From Taishania sp045629585 (GTDB taxonomy: Bacteria > Bacteroidota > Bacteroidia > Flavobacteriales_D > Crocinitomicaceae): 64,000 bases of DNA. The notes beneath the pieces are model-generated. The model did not search any database and was not told the origin of the DNA. It was given only the letters and a program-made list of their open reading frames with translations. Below, one piece after another: positions 25,184-34,341 of the stretch. The stretch lies in assembly GCA_045629585.1 (NCBI GenBank), contig JAZQRM010000021.1, forward strand, positions 68,078-132,077, written 5' to 3'. Numbering within the stretch: the first letter of the stretch is position 1; the number at the start of each line of letters is the position of its first letter. The translations under genes and the position numbers were made by a program.

Positions 25184-25797
25184 TAGTTTAGAATTCCGAT
25201 TCCTTGTCGCACAATATCTGGTTCATCTGTTGTACAATCAACAATTGTAGACGTTTCTAATCTACCTGCTCCACAATCCAAGATGATTTCAAATTCATTG
25301 CCAAACTTCTCATATATCGCATACGGATCTGCAAAATAAGTCTGTATCTCATCCTCTTCATTATGCAATGATGTTGTAACAATGGGATTACCTAATTCTT
25401 CCACAATGGCTTGAAGTACTTCTTGATCCGGAACACGTATACCGACTTCTTTTTTATTCGAGTCAAATAATTTTTGAACTTCAGTTGTCGCTGGTAAAAT
25501 AAAGGTAAAAGGTCCTGGTAAATTATTCTTTAATAGTTTAAAAGTGGGTCTAGAAATGTGTTTTACATAATTAGAGATGTCACTTAAATCTTTACAAATC
25601 AGAGAGAAATTTGCCTTGCTTAGTTTGATTTTTTTATGCTTTGCTAATGCTGCTAAACCTTTTTTATTGTTTAAATCACATGCAACTGCATACACAGTAT
25701 CTGTGGGTACCACCACTAATCCTCCATTTCGCAGGTGCGTCACCACTTGATGGATAATTTTAGGGTCAACATAATAAGGATTTACCTCAATAATCAT
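25183..25797 (-). CDS. YciO-like YrdC-fold protein
   Basis: A 204-residue YrdC-fold protein with PTDTVYAVACDL, KHKKIKLSKANFSLICKDLSDIS, LPGPFTFILPAT and GIRVPD. In place of the TsaC signature STSAN it has TTSLHNEE, and the extension after it (YFADPYAIYEKFG) is the YciO form. YciO has weak threonylcarbamoyl-AMP synthase activity in Escherichia coli and an uncertain role; from memory, YciO rather than TsaC is the closest class. The window also contains a true TsaC-type gene at 10778-11335. It is coupled by TAATG to the glutamine amidotransferase. Confidence 0.85.
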   Translation of the reverse strand: MIIEVNPYYVDPKIIHQVVTHLRNGGLVVVPTDTVYAVACDLNNKKGLAALAKHKKIKLSKANFSLICKDLSDISNYVKHISRPTFKLLKNNLPGPFTFILPATTEVQKLFDSNKKEVGIRVPDQEVLQAIVEELGNPIVTTSLHNEEDEIQTYFADPYAIYEKFGNEFEIILDCGAGRLETSTIVDCTTDEPDIVRQGIGILN

Positions 25798-25862
25798 AGG
25801 AGTCAGATTTTTGTGTTACAGTTCTAATTTAATGGAAATAAAGAAACTTAGCAAGTTAACTT

Positions 25863-26576
25863 TTAATAGCTTTCGCCTTGTTTGATAATTGCAACCTCTT
25901 CCGCTGTTAAATATCTATATTGACCAAGAGGAGTATCTAGGTTAATATGCATAATACGGATGCGCTTTAGACGTTTTACCGTATAGCCACAATATTCACA
26001 CATTCTACGGATTTGCCGATTTAGACCTTGTGTTAAAATGATTTTAAATTCAAAACGACTTAGTTGTTCGACCTCACAAGGAGCTGTAACTGTTTCTAGA
26101 ATAGGAACACCGCTTCTCATTTGTGTTAAAAATGATTCGGTAATAGGCATATCCACCTTCACGATATATTCCTTTTCGTGATTGTAGCGAGCTCTTAAAA
26201 CCAGATTGACAATATCTCCATCGTTTGTCAATAAAATCAAACCTTCCGAATCTTTATCTAATCGTCCGATCGGGAAGATACGTTCTGGGTAGTTTATAAA
26301 GTCTACGATATTATTGCGCTCTCTTTTGGTGTCTGTCGTACAAACAATTCCTCTAGGTTTATTTAATGCGATATAAACACCTTGTTTACGTTGACTTTGA
26401 ATGATTTTATCATCAACCGCAATTTGGTCGTCAATATTCACTTTTGTGCCTAATTCAGGTAATATTCCATTCACTTTTATTCGTCCTTCTTCGATAAGTG
26501 TATCAGCTGCTCTGCGCGAACAATATCCAATTTCACTCATGTATTTGTTTAAACGAACTTTATTTTCTTCACTCAT
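25863..26576 (-). CDS. rluF: 23S rRNA pseudouridine synthase, RluF-type
   Basis: A 237-residue RsuA-family synthase. An S4 RNA-binding domain (VRLNKYMSEIGYCSRRAADTLIEEGRIKVNG) is followed by the catalytic domain with Asp in GRLDKDSEGLILLTND, and the C-terminal QGLNRQIRRMCEYCGYTVKRL segment, which is closest to RluF (pseudouridine at 23S position 2604). I use the ATG at 26576, six bases after the stop of the upstream gene; an ATG at 26600 is also in frame but would overlap that gene by 19 bases and add eight residues before the S4 domain. Confidence 0.88.
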   Translation of the reverse strand: MSEENKVRLNKYMSEIGYCSRRAADTLIEEGRIKVNGILPELGTKVNIDDQIAVDDKIIQSQRKQGVYIALNKPRGIVCTTDTKRERNNIVDFINYPERIFPIGRLDKDSEGLILLTNDGDIVNLVLRARYNHEKEYIVKVDMPITESFLTQMRSGVPILETVTAPCEVEQLSRFEFKIILTQGLNRQIRRMCEYCGYTVKRLKRIRIMHINLDTPLGQYRYLTAEEVAIIKQGESY

Positions 26577-26581
26577 TTTTA

Positions 26582-27673
26582 TTACTTTGAAAAGGTGCAA
26601 CTAATTGCTCTATGATCACTAAATGCTTTTTTCTGTACGTTAAATTCTAGGGCCTTTATTTTTGAAGAGTGAAAGATATAATCTATTCTTCCTGCAGGTA
26701 ATTTACCAATGTAAGTTGATCCAAATCCATGTCCTGTTTCAATAAAGGCATCGGATAGATAATGACTGAATCTCTGGTAAACGTATGAGATTGGTGTGTC
26801 ATTGAAATCTCCACAAACGATAACTGGATAAGGCGATGTTTGTATATGGTTGACGATTCTTTCAGCTTGGTCAGCTCTTTTGGGATAGGCTAACTTCAAG
26901 CGATTAATCATTTGCTCATATTTACTTTGCGTGTTTTTTTCTTCCGCTATCTCAGATATTCGAAAAGATTGAAGATGTACGTTGTACACTCGAATGGTGT
27001 CATTTCCCTTCTTTATATCAGCATAGATACAAAAGTTATAATTGCGACCATCTTCCGTTTCAAAAATCACATCTCCTTTTGAAACCATCGGATATTTCGA
27101 AAATAAAATGATTCCAAAATGTTGTCGACCGACTGGTTTGTAGATATAGCGAGTATGGGTAAAAGGCATTTTTAATTTTTCCTTAAACAGTGAGGTTGTC
27201 AGAAATTTAGAAGGTTTATCTTTTGAATAAAACTCTTGAAATGCAATGACATCTGGTTGTTCTTCTAAACAATAGTTAATGATGCTATCTCTATTTGCAA
27301 ACTTTTGCTCCGAACTGCTTTCGTTATATAAATCGAAAATTTGAACGTTATTTGATAAAACCTTAAAAGTGAAATCTTCGTTCTTTTCTTTTGGTTCACC
27401 TAAACTGTAGAGTCTTTTTACATAGGGAATTCCACATAATAATATTGCTGTGAAAAGCAAAGCCCAATAAGATCTTTTCAGAATCCAAAACAGGGTGATG
27501 ACGATTGCGCAGAAATACAATATTGGATAGGCTAGTCCTAATAGTGGAAACGCCCAAATGAATTTGGGATGAATAAACGGAAGGAAATAACACATTATTA
27601 GGGCCGCAAAGATACAGAGGGTAAACAATCCCATACCTCCTTTAAATGTATTATTGAGCACCTTTCTAAGCAT
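26582..27673 (-). CDS. membrane-anchored endonuclease/exonuclease/phosphatase-family protein
   Basis: A 363-residue protein. Three hydrophobic segments fill the first 90 residues, then an EEP-fold domain has the Glu of QEFYSKDKPSK, GDFNDTPISYVYQ and the final SDHRAISC. The layout with N-terminal membrane helices and an outward-facing EEP domain is widespread in Bacteroidota and usually found with rhomboid genes, as here. The substrate could be a phospholipid, an inositol phosphate or nucleic acid. Its start codon overlaps by one base with the stop of the upstream rhomboid gene. Confidence 0.88.
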   Translation of the reverse strand: MLRKVLNNTFKGGMGLFTLCIFAALIMCYFLPFIHPKFIWAFPLLGLAYPILYFCAIVITLFWILKRSYWALLFTAILLCGIPYVKRLYSLGEPKEKNEDFTFKVLSNNVQIFDLYNESSSEQKFANRDSIINYCLEEQPDVIAFQEFYSKDKPSKFLTTSLFKEKLKMPFTHTRYIYKPVGRQHFGIILFSKYPMVSKGDVIFETEDGRNYNFCIYADIKKGNDTIRVYNVHLQSFRISEIAEEKNTQSKYEQMINRLKLAYPKRADQAERIVNHIQTSPYPVIVCGDFNDTPISYVYQRFSHYLSDAFIETGHGFGSTYIGKLPAGRIDYIFHSSKIKALEFNVQKKAFSDHRAISCTFSK

Positions 27674-28566
27674 TATTTACTTTGTTTAAATAAAAATTCC
27701 TTTTCTTCTTTGGTCAAAGATTCATATCCTGATTTACTGATTTTATCTAATATACTATCAATACGTTCTTGACGCTTCTTTTTGGCTGTGTTATATTCTT
27801 CATCGCTCATTTGAGCAGCACTCGATTGATAGGGATTTTTAGTAATCTTAATCTTTGACTTTTTTTCCCTTTTTGTGAACAAACGATCTAGCCATTTTGA
27901 AAAACGAGTAACAATATTTTTGTTCGATGAATAATTGCGCACGCTAAAATAACCAAATATTGCACCTCCTAAATGTGCTAAATGAGCTGTTCCGTCATTA
28001 GCTCCGATGGAGAAGAAATTAAATAAGAAAAGAATAATTGCTAATGCTCTAAGATTCAGATTAAAAAGGCCAAATACACTAATTTGAAATCGAGGCATGT
28101 ATGCTGCCATGGCAAAAATCAAAGCGAAAATTGCACCGGAAGCACCTACAACCATCTTTTCATGTAAAAAATCAATATTCTGAATGATTAATTCAAGTAG
28201 GTTGCCGCAAATACCACCTAATAAGTAGGTTGCAAGTAAGCGTTTGCCACCTAAATAATGTTCAAATAAACGTCCAATAGCGTAAAGCATCAACATGTTA
28301 AAAGCGAAATGCATCAAGCCATAATGAGAGAATATACTTGTGATAAGTCCCCACGGATGGTATAAAAAGCCTTTTAAATTGGTTTGAAAATCAAATATTG
28401 AATGAATGTAAAACCCGATTGTTACACTTATTTCAGGTGAAGCAAAACGCATTATTAGGTTTGCTACTGAAATAAAAATAAAAACGGCTGCATTAACAAT
28501 AATCAAACGGGTAGTCATACTACCACTTCGGAATTGACTTTTAATATCGTCAAGAATTGTTGACAT
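27673..28566 (-). CDS. rhomboid family intramembrane serine protease with cytoplasmic tail
   Basis: A 297-residue rhomboid: six-helix core with HYGLMHFAFNMLML in the second helix, the nucleophile Ser in VGASGAIFAL and the catalytic His in AHLAHLGGAIFGY. A basic C-terminal tail of about 80 residues follows. Rhomboids cut membrane-spanning substrates within the lipid bilayer. It lies 8 bases after a second rhomboid gene on the same strand; the two are co-transcribed and presumably arose by duplication, although the sequences have clearly diverged. Confidence 0.93.
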   Translation of the reverse strand: MSTILDDIKSQFRSGSMTTRLIIVNAAVFIFISVANLIMRFASPEISVTIGFYIHSIFDFQTNLKGFLYHPWGLITSIFSHYGLMHFAFNMLMLYAIGRLFEHYLGGKRLLATYLLGGICGNLLELIIQNIDFLHEKMVVGASGAIFALIFAMAAYMPRFQISVFGLFNLNLRALAIILFLFNFFSIGANDGTAHLAHLGGAIFGYFSVRNYSSNKNIVTRFSKWLDRLFTKREKKSKIKITKNPYQSSAAQMSDEEYNTAKKKRQERIDSILDKISKSGYESLTKEEKEFLFKQSK

Positions 28567-28574
28567 AGATAAAT

Positions 28575-29327
28575 TTAATAAAAGTGTTTACGATCTGTTT
28601 TTCTCCAAACAAGAACAAAAATTATTCCAACGATTGCACCACCAACATGCGCTAAATGAGCAATGTTATCTGCAGGCATTTTGATACTATTATACACTTC
28701 ATATAGTAAATACGCTCCAATTAGATATTTTGCACGAATTGGAATTGGGGGAAATAAAAGCATTAATTGCGTATTCGGGAAAAGAACGCCAAAAGCTGCT
28801 AATAGTCCAAATATTGCCCCTGAAGCACCAACCATTGAGCTGCTCCCTAAACGTTGATAATTATTTAAAATTAATTGAGAATCAGCTGAATTTAGATACA
28901 ACTCTTTTACGTTTGTTCCCCAAAAATATTCATTAACCTTTACCACCTCGTATCCATCAGCAACTAGTTCATTTTGTAATTGATAAAATTGATAAGCTCC
29001 GATTCCGTTGTACATTAAATAGGCTCCAACTCCACAAGAAATATAGAAAATAAAATAACGTTTAGCTCCCCAAATTCTTTCTAGATGCGAACCGAAAGAA
29101 ACCAATAAGAACATATTGAAGAAAATATGTGTGATTGAATCTATGCTATGTGTGAACATATGCGTGACAATCTGGTAAGGCTCGAATAGAGGCGTGTTTA
29201 TATAGTGCGCCGCCAATGAGTTGTAAATTATTTCATTTCCCTGTTGCGCCGTTACAATACAAACCAAATACACAACGATATTGATGAGTAATAAGTTTTT
29301 CGTTACAGGTGGTATATTATTAAACAT
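28575..29327 (-). CDS. rhomboid family intramembrane serine protease
   Basis: A 250-residue rhomboid with MFTHSIDSITHIFFNMFLL, the Ser in VGASGAIFGLLAAFG and the His in AHLAHVGGAIVGI. Unlike the downstream copy it has a long loop of about 40 residues between the first helices (AYQFYQLQNELVADGYEVVKV) and no cytoplasmic tail. It starts 8 bases after mutL. The mutL-rhomboid-rhomboid-EEP order is a familiar arrangement in Flavobacteriia as far as I recall. Confidence 0.93.
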   Translation of the reverse strand: MFNNIPPVTKNLLLINIVVYLVCIVTAQQGNEIIYNSLAAHYINTPLFEPYQIVTHMFTHSIDSITHIFFNMFLLVSFGSHLERIWGAKRYFIFYISCGVGAYLMYNGIGAYQFYQLQNELVADGYEVVKVNEYFWGTNVKELYLNSADSQLILNNYQRLGSSSMVGASGAIFGLLAAFGVLFPNTQLMLLFPPIPIRAKYLIGAYLLYEVYNSIKMPADNIAHLAHVGGAIVGIIFVLVWRKTDRKHFY

Positions 29328-29335
29328 ATTTTCTT

Positions 29336-31261
29336 TTAAAAAAGTTGTTGAATATCTGTAATGGGTAAATTTTGCAATATTGTTTTACCCATTGGAGAAT
29401 ATACGTGTTCGGGACACTGAAACAACTGGTTAATTAAATTATCTACCGTTTCTTTATTAGGAAGTAAATTTAATCGTTTACTTCCATTTTTTGCAATGGA
29501 ACATATTAAAACATGTGCTAAGTCTCCTTTTTCCAATTGGTCGTCCATCAAATTTGAAAATAAATCATCAATACAGCCACTGACGTTTTCTATTTCTAGC
29601 ATATTTGGAACCGCATTAATCGAAAGAAGTTGACCCAACGCACTTCCTTCAAAACCAAGCCGATTTAGTAGTGAGTAGTTCGTATTCCATAATTCTTCTT
29701 CAATCTTACTCACTTCTTTTTCTAGTGGAAACAATAGCGTTTGAGCCGCAATTGGTTGAAGGATGAATTTTTGCATCATTGCATCATAAATAATACGTTC
29801 TTGCGCACGGTTTACGTGAACTATCATCAATCCCTTTTTATTAGGTAAAAACAAATAAGGGCTTTTTAAAATGTAATTATCGGTATGTATGCTACTGGGT
29901 ACTTCAGTTGTGTCGACCATCTCAAGGTCATCAAAATCAGTTATTGTTGATTGAATCACTTGTGGTTGATCCGCTTCATCTTCAATTTCGTAAAAGCCAG
30001 ACCAATCATTATCACTTGATTGAGAACCAAAACCAGCACTCTGGATAGCTGATGAATAATTTTTTATAGAGGAACTACCAGACGAGCTACCCGTAGACGA
30101 ACGATCTACAAATGAACTCGAATAGTTAGAACGAGGTAACGCGTCCCTATCTGAATCAAAAGGATTAAAGTGTGGGTTTACATTTATCGTTGGTTCAACC
30201 ATCTCTTGATTTTTTAGTTCGTAAGGTAAGTCGAAACTCGTTTCTCTTTCAAAATCCAAGGTTGGAGCAATGTTATATTTCCCTAATGCTTGACGGATAC
30301 TTGAAATTAAAATTGCATAAATATGTTTGTCTTCTTCAAACTTTATCTCTGTTTTGGTGGGATGAACGTTTACGTCAATCTTTGATGGATCGATGGTGAA
30401 ATACAAAAAATAACCTGGATACGTTTTGGGTTGAAGCATTCCTTCAAAAGCACGAGTTATTGCATTATTAAAATAGGTGTCTTTAAAGTAACGATCGTTA
30501 ACAAAAAGAAATTGCTCTCCTCTTGATTTCTTTGCGAATTCTGGTTTCACAACATAACCTCGAATACTTACTATAGTTGTATCTTCTTCTATTGGAACCA
30601 AACGCTCATTTTGTCGATCTCCAATTACGTCTACTATTCGTTTTCTTAGAACCGCTCCTTGCAGGTGATATATTTCATGACTATTATGAAGTAAAGTCAT
30701 TTTAATAGAAGGATGAGCTAGGGCAACACGTTCAAACTCCTCACGAATGTGTCTAAATTCAATCTCATTGGACTTCAAGAAATTTCGTCTTGCAGGTATA
30801 TTGAAAAAGAGGTTTCTAACTTCAAAGTTTGTTCCATTGTCGCAAACATATTCTTCTTTCTCAATAATTTGAGATCCCTCCACCTGAATACGTGTTCCAA
30901 CGCTGTCATTTTCGCGCTTAGTAGTCATGCAAACCTGAGCCACTGCCGCAATGGATGCTAATGCTTCACCTCTAAACCCCTTTGTTTTTAAAGCAAATAA
31001 ATCATCAACACATGTTATTTTTGAGGTCGCATGTCTTAAAAAACAATGTTCCGCATCTTGTTCAGACATACCTTTTCCATCATCAATAATTTGGATTAAC
31101 GTTTTTCCTGCATCTTTTATGTTTATCTGTATGCGTTGTGCTCCGGCATCAATGGCATTCTCGACTAATTCTTTGACAACAGAAGAGGGCCGCTGAACAA
31201 CTTCTCCTGCAGCGATTTGATTGGCAATATGATCAGGAAGGATGTTGATTATTCCTTGCAT
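29336..31261 (-). CDS. mutL: DNA mismatch repair protein MutL
   Basis: A 641-residue protein. The N-terminal GHKL ATPase domain is complete: ANQIAAGEVVQRPSSVVKEL, VENAIDAGA, IDDGKGMSEQDAE, RHATSKI and TKGFRGEALASIAA, followed by the S5-like domain with RYFKD and VHPTK. A Ser/Thr-rich linker spans about 370-460. In the C-terminal domain, where endonuclease-type MutL has DQHAxxE, this protein reads HVNRAQERI (about 482), and CPHGRP is replaced by CPEHVYSP. The metal-binding endonuclease site thus seems degenerate. It begins the rhomboid-EEP-RluF series on the minus strand. Confidence 0.94.
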   Translation of the reverse strand: MQGIINILPDHIANQIAAGEVVQRPSSVVKELVENAIDAGAQRIQINIKDAGKTLIQIIDDGKGMSEQDAEHCFLRHATSKITCVDDLFALKTKGFRGEALASIAAVAQVCMTTKRENDSVGTRIQVEGSQIIEKEEYVCDNGTNFEVRNLFFNIPARRNFLKSNEIEFRHIREEFERVALAHPSIKMTLLHNSHEIYHLQGAVLRKRIVDVIGDRQNERLVPIEEDTTIVSIRGYVVKPEFAKKSRGEQFLFVNDRYFKDTYFNNAITRAFEGMLQPKTYPGYFLYFTIDPSKIDVNVHPTKTEIKFEEDKHIYAILISSIRQALGKYNIAPTLDFERETSFDLPYELKNQEMVEPTINVNPHFNPFDSDRDALPRSNYSSSFVDRSSTGSSSGSSSIKNYSSAIQSAGFGSQSSDNDWSGFYEIEDEADQPQVIQSTITDFDDLEMVDTTEVPSSIHTDNYILKSPYLFLPNKKGLMIVHVNRAQERIIYDAMMQKFILQPIAAQTLLFPLEKEVSKIEEELWNTNYSLLNRLGFEGSALGQLLSINAVPNMLEIENVSGCIDDLFSNLMDDQLEKGDLAHVLICSIAKNGSKRLNLLPNKETVDNLINQLFQCPEHVYSPMGKTILQNLPITDIQQLF

Positions 31262-31293
31262 GGTGTTTTTTTCAGATTGAAATTATGTACTTA

Positions 31294-31301
31294 CAAACTT
31301 A
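31294..31301 (-). promoter_or_regulatory. -7 box upstream of mutL
   Basis: Minus-strand TAAGTTTG matches TAnnTTTG exactly, 32 bases before the mutL ATG. The -33 box is not clear. Confidence 0.35.
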
Positions 31302-31434
31302 CGGATAATCTTATGCATTTGCACGCTTTTTAATTGTCTTTATACAGCTAATGGAGTAGTTTTTGATAGTCAAATGTGAATAATATTTAAAAGAAACTGT
31401 TTTTATTAGCATTCTGTAATTTACTTTAGTGTTT

Positions 31435-34332
31435 ATGATGAGAAAATTAAATCTACTTTTGGGCGCCGCTGTGATTGCAGTTTCAAGTTGGTCGGTTATC
31501 GATATAAAAAACGAACTTCCACCTTTAAGTGCTGAAAGCTGGGCGGATATCAAGTTGAAAACGATGTCTTTGGATCAAAAGATTGCTCAATCTTTTATGG
31601 TTGCAGCTTATCCAGCGAAAGGAGATGTTCATATGAATCAGATCATTGATTTGATTGAAAAGGAAGATATTGGAGGGGTGATATGGTTCCCCACAAATAG
31701 AGAGAATTATGAAAAGTATCGTTATAAATTACAAGAAAAAACAAAAATACCGTTGCTTTACGCAATAGATGCTGAGTGGGGATTAAATATGCGAATGACA
31801 GGTGAAACACGCTATCCGTACCATTACACAATGGGGGCTGCCAATCAACCTAAAGAAACCGAAATAATTGGACAGTTAATCGCGGAAGAGGTTGCTGATG
31901 CAGGATTTCATTTTAACTTCGGACCTGTAGCTGACGTGAGTTCAAACGTCGACAATCCAGTGATTGGTTTTCGTTCATTTGGAGATCGGGTGGACGATGT
32001 AAGTGATCAAGTTAAAGCGATGGTGAAAGGGATTCAGGACCAGGGGATTTATGCTACGGCCAAACACTTCCCTGGGCATGGTGATACATCTATTGATTCT
32101 CACTTGGATTTACCAACTATAAAATCCTCGCTAGAGGAGTTTAGGACCCAAGAGTGGGTACCTTTTAAAGCCGCAATTCAAGCTGGTGTGAAAAGCGTGA
32201 TGGTAGGACACTTGAATGTTCCAGCACTTGACCCTAGCGGTACACCTAGTAGTTTATCTCCATTGGTTATACAAAAATACCTTCGAAAAGAGTTGAAATT
32301 TGATGGGCTTGTAATTAGTGATGCATTAAACATGGATGCAGTTTCAAAAAAGTATGCAAAAGGAGATGTTGCTGTACTTGCGTACGAAGCAGGTAATGAT
32401 ATATTAGTCTATTCGGAAGATGTGCCAAGTACAATTGAAGCAATTAAAAAGAAAATTAAACAAGGTAAGATCTCTGAGGAAAGAGTAAATGAAACGTGTC
32501 GTCGAATTTTGATGGCTAAACATGACATGATAGGTAAATCGGAAACGCAGGGAATAAAAACGACTGCTGGAGAAAGAAGTTTTGCAATTAATCGCCTTTT
32601 TGAAAATGCGACAACGGCCTTGAAAAATAATAATGTTTTACCATTCACTGTTTTAGATAAGGGTATCGATTTGATTGCAATTGGAGGGAATTCAGATGCT
32701 TTTGTTGCGCAATTAAAAGAGTATGGAAACATTCGCACAACCTTTTTAGATGTAAAATCAGTAGCAAGTCATCAATGGAAAAATGAGCAAAAACCGAATC
32801 ATGTGATTGTATCTGTTCATGCGACATCTTTAAAACCTGCCAATAATTTTAGTTTACCAACTTCACTTGAAGTATTAGTTCAATCACTACCTGCTAACAC
32901 CCCTAAAACTTTGGTTGTTTTTGGGAATCCATTAGCTTTAAAATCAATAAAAGGAAGTGAAAAATTTGATGCTATTTTAATTGGCTACGAAAATAATGCA
33001 ACGATGCAGAATCGAGTAGCGCAACAAATTGCTGGAGCAATCGACATTTCGGGGAAATTACCTTTTCAATTGGATGCTGAATATCCGTCTAAATTTGGAT
33101 TAACGATTAAAAATAATGGTCGAATTAAATTTACACAACCAGAAGAAGTAGGGATTAATCCTCAAAATCTGTTAGAAATTGATCGAATTGTAGAAAATGG
33201 AATTCAGGTTAAAGCTTTTCCAGGTGCGCAAATTGTTGCAATCAAAGATGGTAAGTTGTTTTTTCGCAAATCTTACGGTTCACATGCATATAACAATCAG
33301 GGCGTAATTGACTCTAATTTATACGATCTGGCTTCTATTACTAAAGTTGCTGCTTCGACCTTGGCAGCAATGTGGACCGAAGATTTAGGGAAACTAGACT
33401 TAAATAAAACACTTAATGATTATTTACCAGAACGTGTGGCTGGCACTCCCTACGCTGCTTTGACTTTAAAGGAAATATTGGCTCATCGTGCAGGTTTGAA
33501 AGCTTGGATTCCGTTCTATAAAAAAACCTTAGAAGTCGACGGCTCATTAGCACTAATTCTTTACAAAACGAAGCCAGAACCCGGATTTAATGCAAAAGTC
33601 GCAGAAGGAATGTATCTAAAAGATACCTATGCAGATTCAATGAAATCCCAAATTTTAAAATCATCCTTAGGAGCTAAAAAGTACCTTTATTCTGATCTAG
33701 GATATTATTTTATAAAAGAGATAATAGAAAAACAATCAGGAAAAAAACTAGACGTATTAGTAGAAGGTGAGGTTTATGCAAAAATGGGATTGAATCACAC
33801 GACTTTCAATCCATACTTGAAATTTGATGTGAATGGAATAGCTCCAACGGAGGACGATAAAACATACCGTAAGCAATTGATTCGCGGATATGTTCATGAT
33901 CCAGGTGCTGCAATGGTTGGCGGTGTAGGTGGTCATGCGGGCTTGTTTTCATCTGCAACTGAATTAGCAACACTTTTTCAAATGCTATTAAATGGAGGAG
34001 AATATGCTGGGGTGAGATACCTCAACAAAAAAACGGTAAACAACTATACATCTGCACAGTACGCAGGGAATAGAAGAGGAGCAGGTTTTGATAAACCGGT
34101 TCTTAATATGGGTGGCGGAACTTGCCATGAACTGGCTTCTCAACAATCATTTGGACATTCTGGATTTACAGGAACACTCGTATGGTCTGATCCTGCAAAT
34201 GGATTAACGTATGTTTTCTTATCTAACCGCGTGTATCCTGACGCTGAAAATAAAAAATTGATTACTATGGGACAGCGCACGGAGGTTCAACGGGTGTTAT
34301 ATGAAGCTTTAAGAAACGCAAAAAAAATGTAG
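31435..34332 (+). CDS. NagZ-type GH3 hydrolase fused to a beta-lactamase/D-Ala-D-Ala peptidase domain
   Basis: A 965-residue two-enzyme fusion. A signal peptide or anchor opens the protein. The GH3 domain has KHFPGHGD with the Asp-Ser-His dyad (about 208-216) and nucleophile Asp in VISDALNMD (about 295); a GH3 C-terminal-like region follows (360-560). The second half is a serine hydrolase with Ser-Ile-Thr-Lys (SITK, about 633), Tyr-Ser-Asp (YSD, about 752) and GHSGFTG (about 907). GH3 removes N-acetylglucosamine from peptidoglycan; the second domain may trim stem peptides, so one protein could act on both sugar and peptide. I chose the ATG at 31435 over an upstream GTG; the ATG at 31438 is equally possible. 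ligA follows after 9 bases. Confidence 0.92.
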   Translation: MMRKLNLLLGAAVIAVSSWSVIDIKNELPPLSAESWADIKLKTMSLDQKIAQSFMVAAYPAKGDVHMNQIIDLIEKEDIGGVIWFPTNRENYEKYRYKLQEKTKIPLLYAIDAEWGLNMRMTGETRYPYHYTMGAANQPKETEIIGQLIAEEVADAGFHFNFGPVADVSSNVDNPVIGFRSFGDRVDDVSDQVKAMVKGIQDQGIYATAKHFPGHGDTSIDSHLDLPTIKSSLEEFRTQEWVPFKAAIQAGVKSVMVGHLNVPALDPSGTPSSLSPLVIQKYLRKELKFDGLVISDALNMDAVSKKYAKGDVAVLAYEAGNDILVYSEDVPSTIEAIKKKIKQGKISEERVNETCRRILMAKHDMIGKSETQGIKTTAGERSFAINRLFENATTALKNNNVLPFTVLDKGIDLIAIGGNSDAFVAQLKEYGNIRTTFLDVKSVASHQWKNEQKPNHVIVSVHATSLKPANNFSLPTSLEVLVQSLPANTPKTLVVFGNPLALKSIKGSEKFDAILIGYENNATMQNRVAQQIAGAIDISGKLPFQLDAEYPSKFGLTIKNNGRIKFTQPEEVGINPQNLLEIDRIVENGIQVKAFPGAQIVAIKDGKLFFRKSYGSHAYNNQGVIDSNLYDLASITKVAASTLAAMWTEDLGKLDLNKTLNDYLPERVAGTPYAALTLKEILAHRAGLKAWIPFYKKTLEVDGSLALILYKTKPEPGFNAKVAEGMYLKDTYADSMKSQILKSSLGAKKYLYSDLGYYFIKEIIEKQSGKKLDVLVEGEVYAKMGLNHTTFNPYLKFDVNGIAPTEDDKTYRKQLIRGYVHDPGAAMVGGVGGHAGLFSSATELATLFQMLLNGGEYAGVRYLNKKTVNNYTSAQYAGNRRGAGFDKPVLNMGGGTCHELASQQSFGHSGFTGTLVWSDPANGLTYVFLSNRVYPDAENKKLITMGQRTEVQRVLYEALRNAKKM

Positions 34333-34341
34333 TTTTACAGC

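Noticed and set aside
26577..26600. Upstream ATG of rluF
   Set aside because: It would overlap the preceding gene by 19 bases and add residues before the S4 domain; kept only as an alternative.
32409..32738. 109-codon minus-strand open frame
   Set aside because: Antisense shadow of the GH3/beta-lactamase fusion, which has intact motifs on the plus strand.
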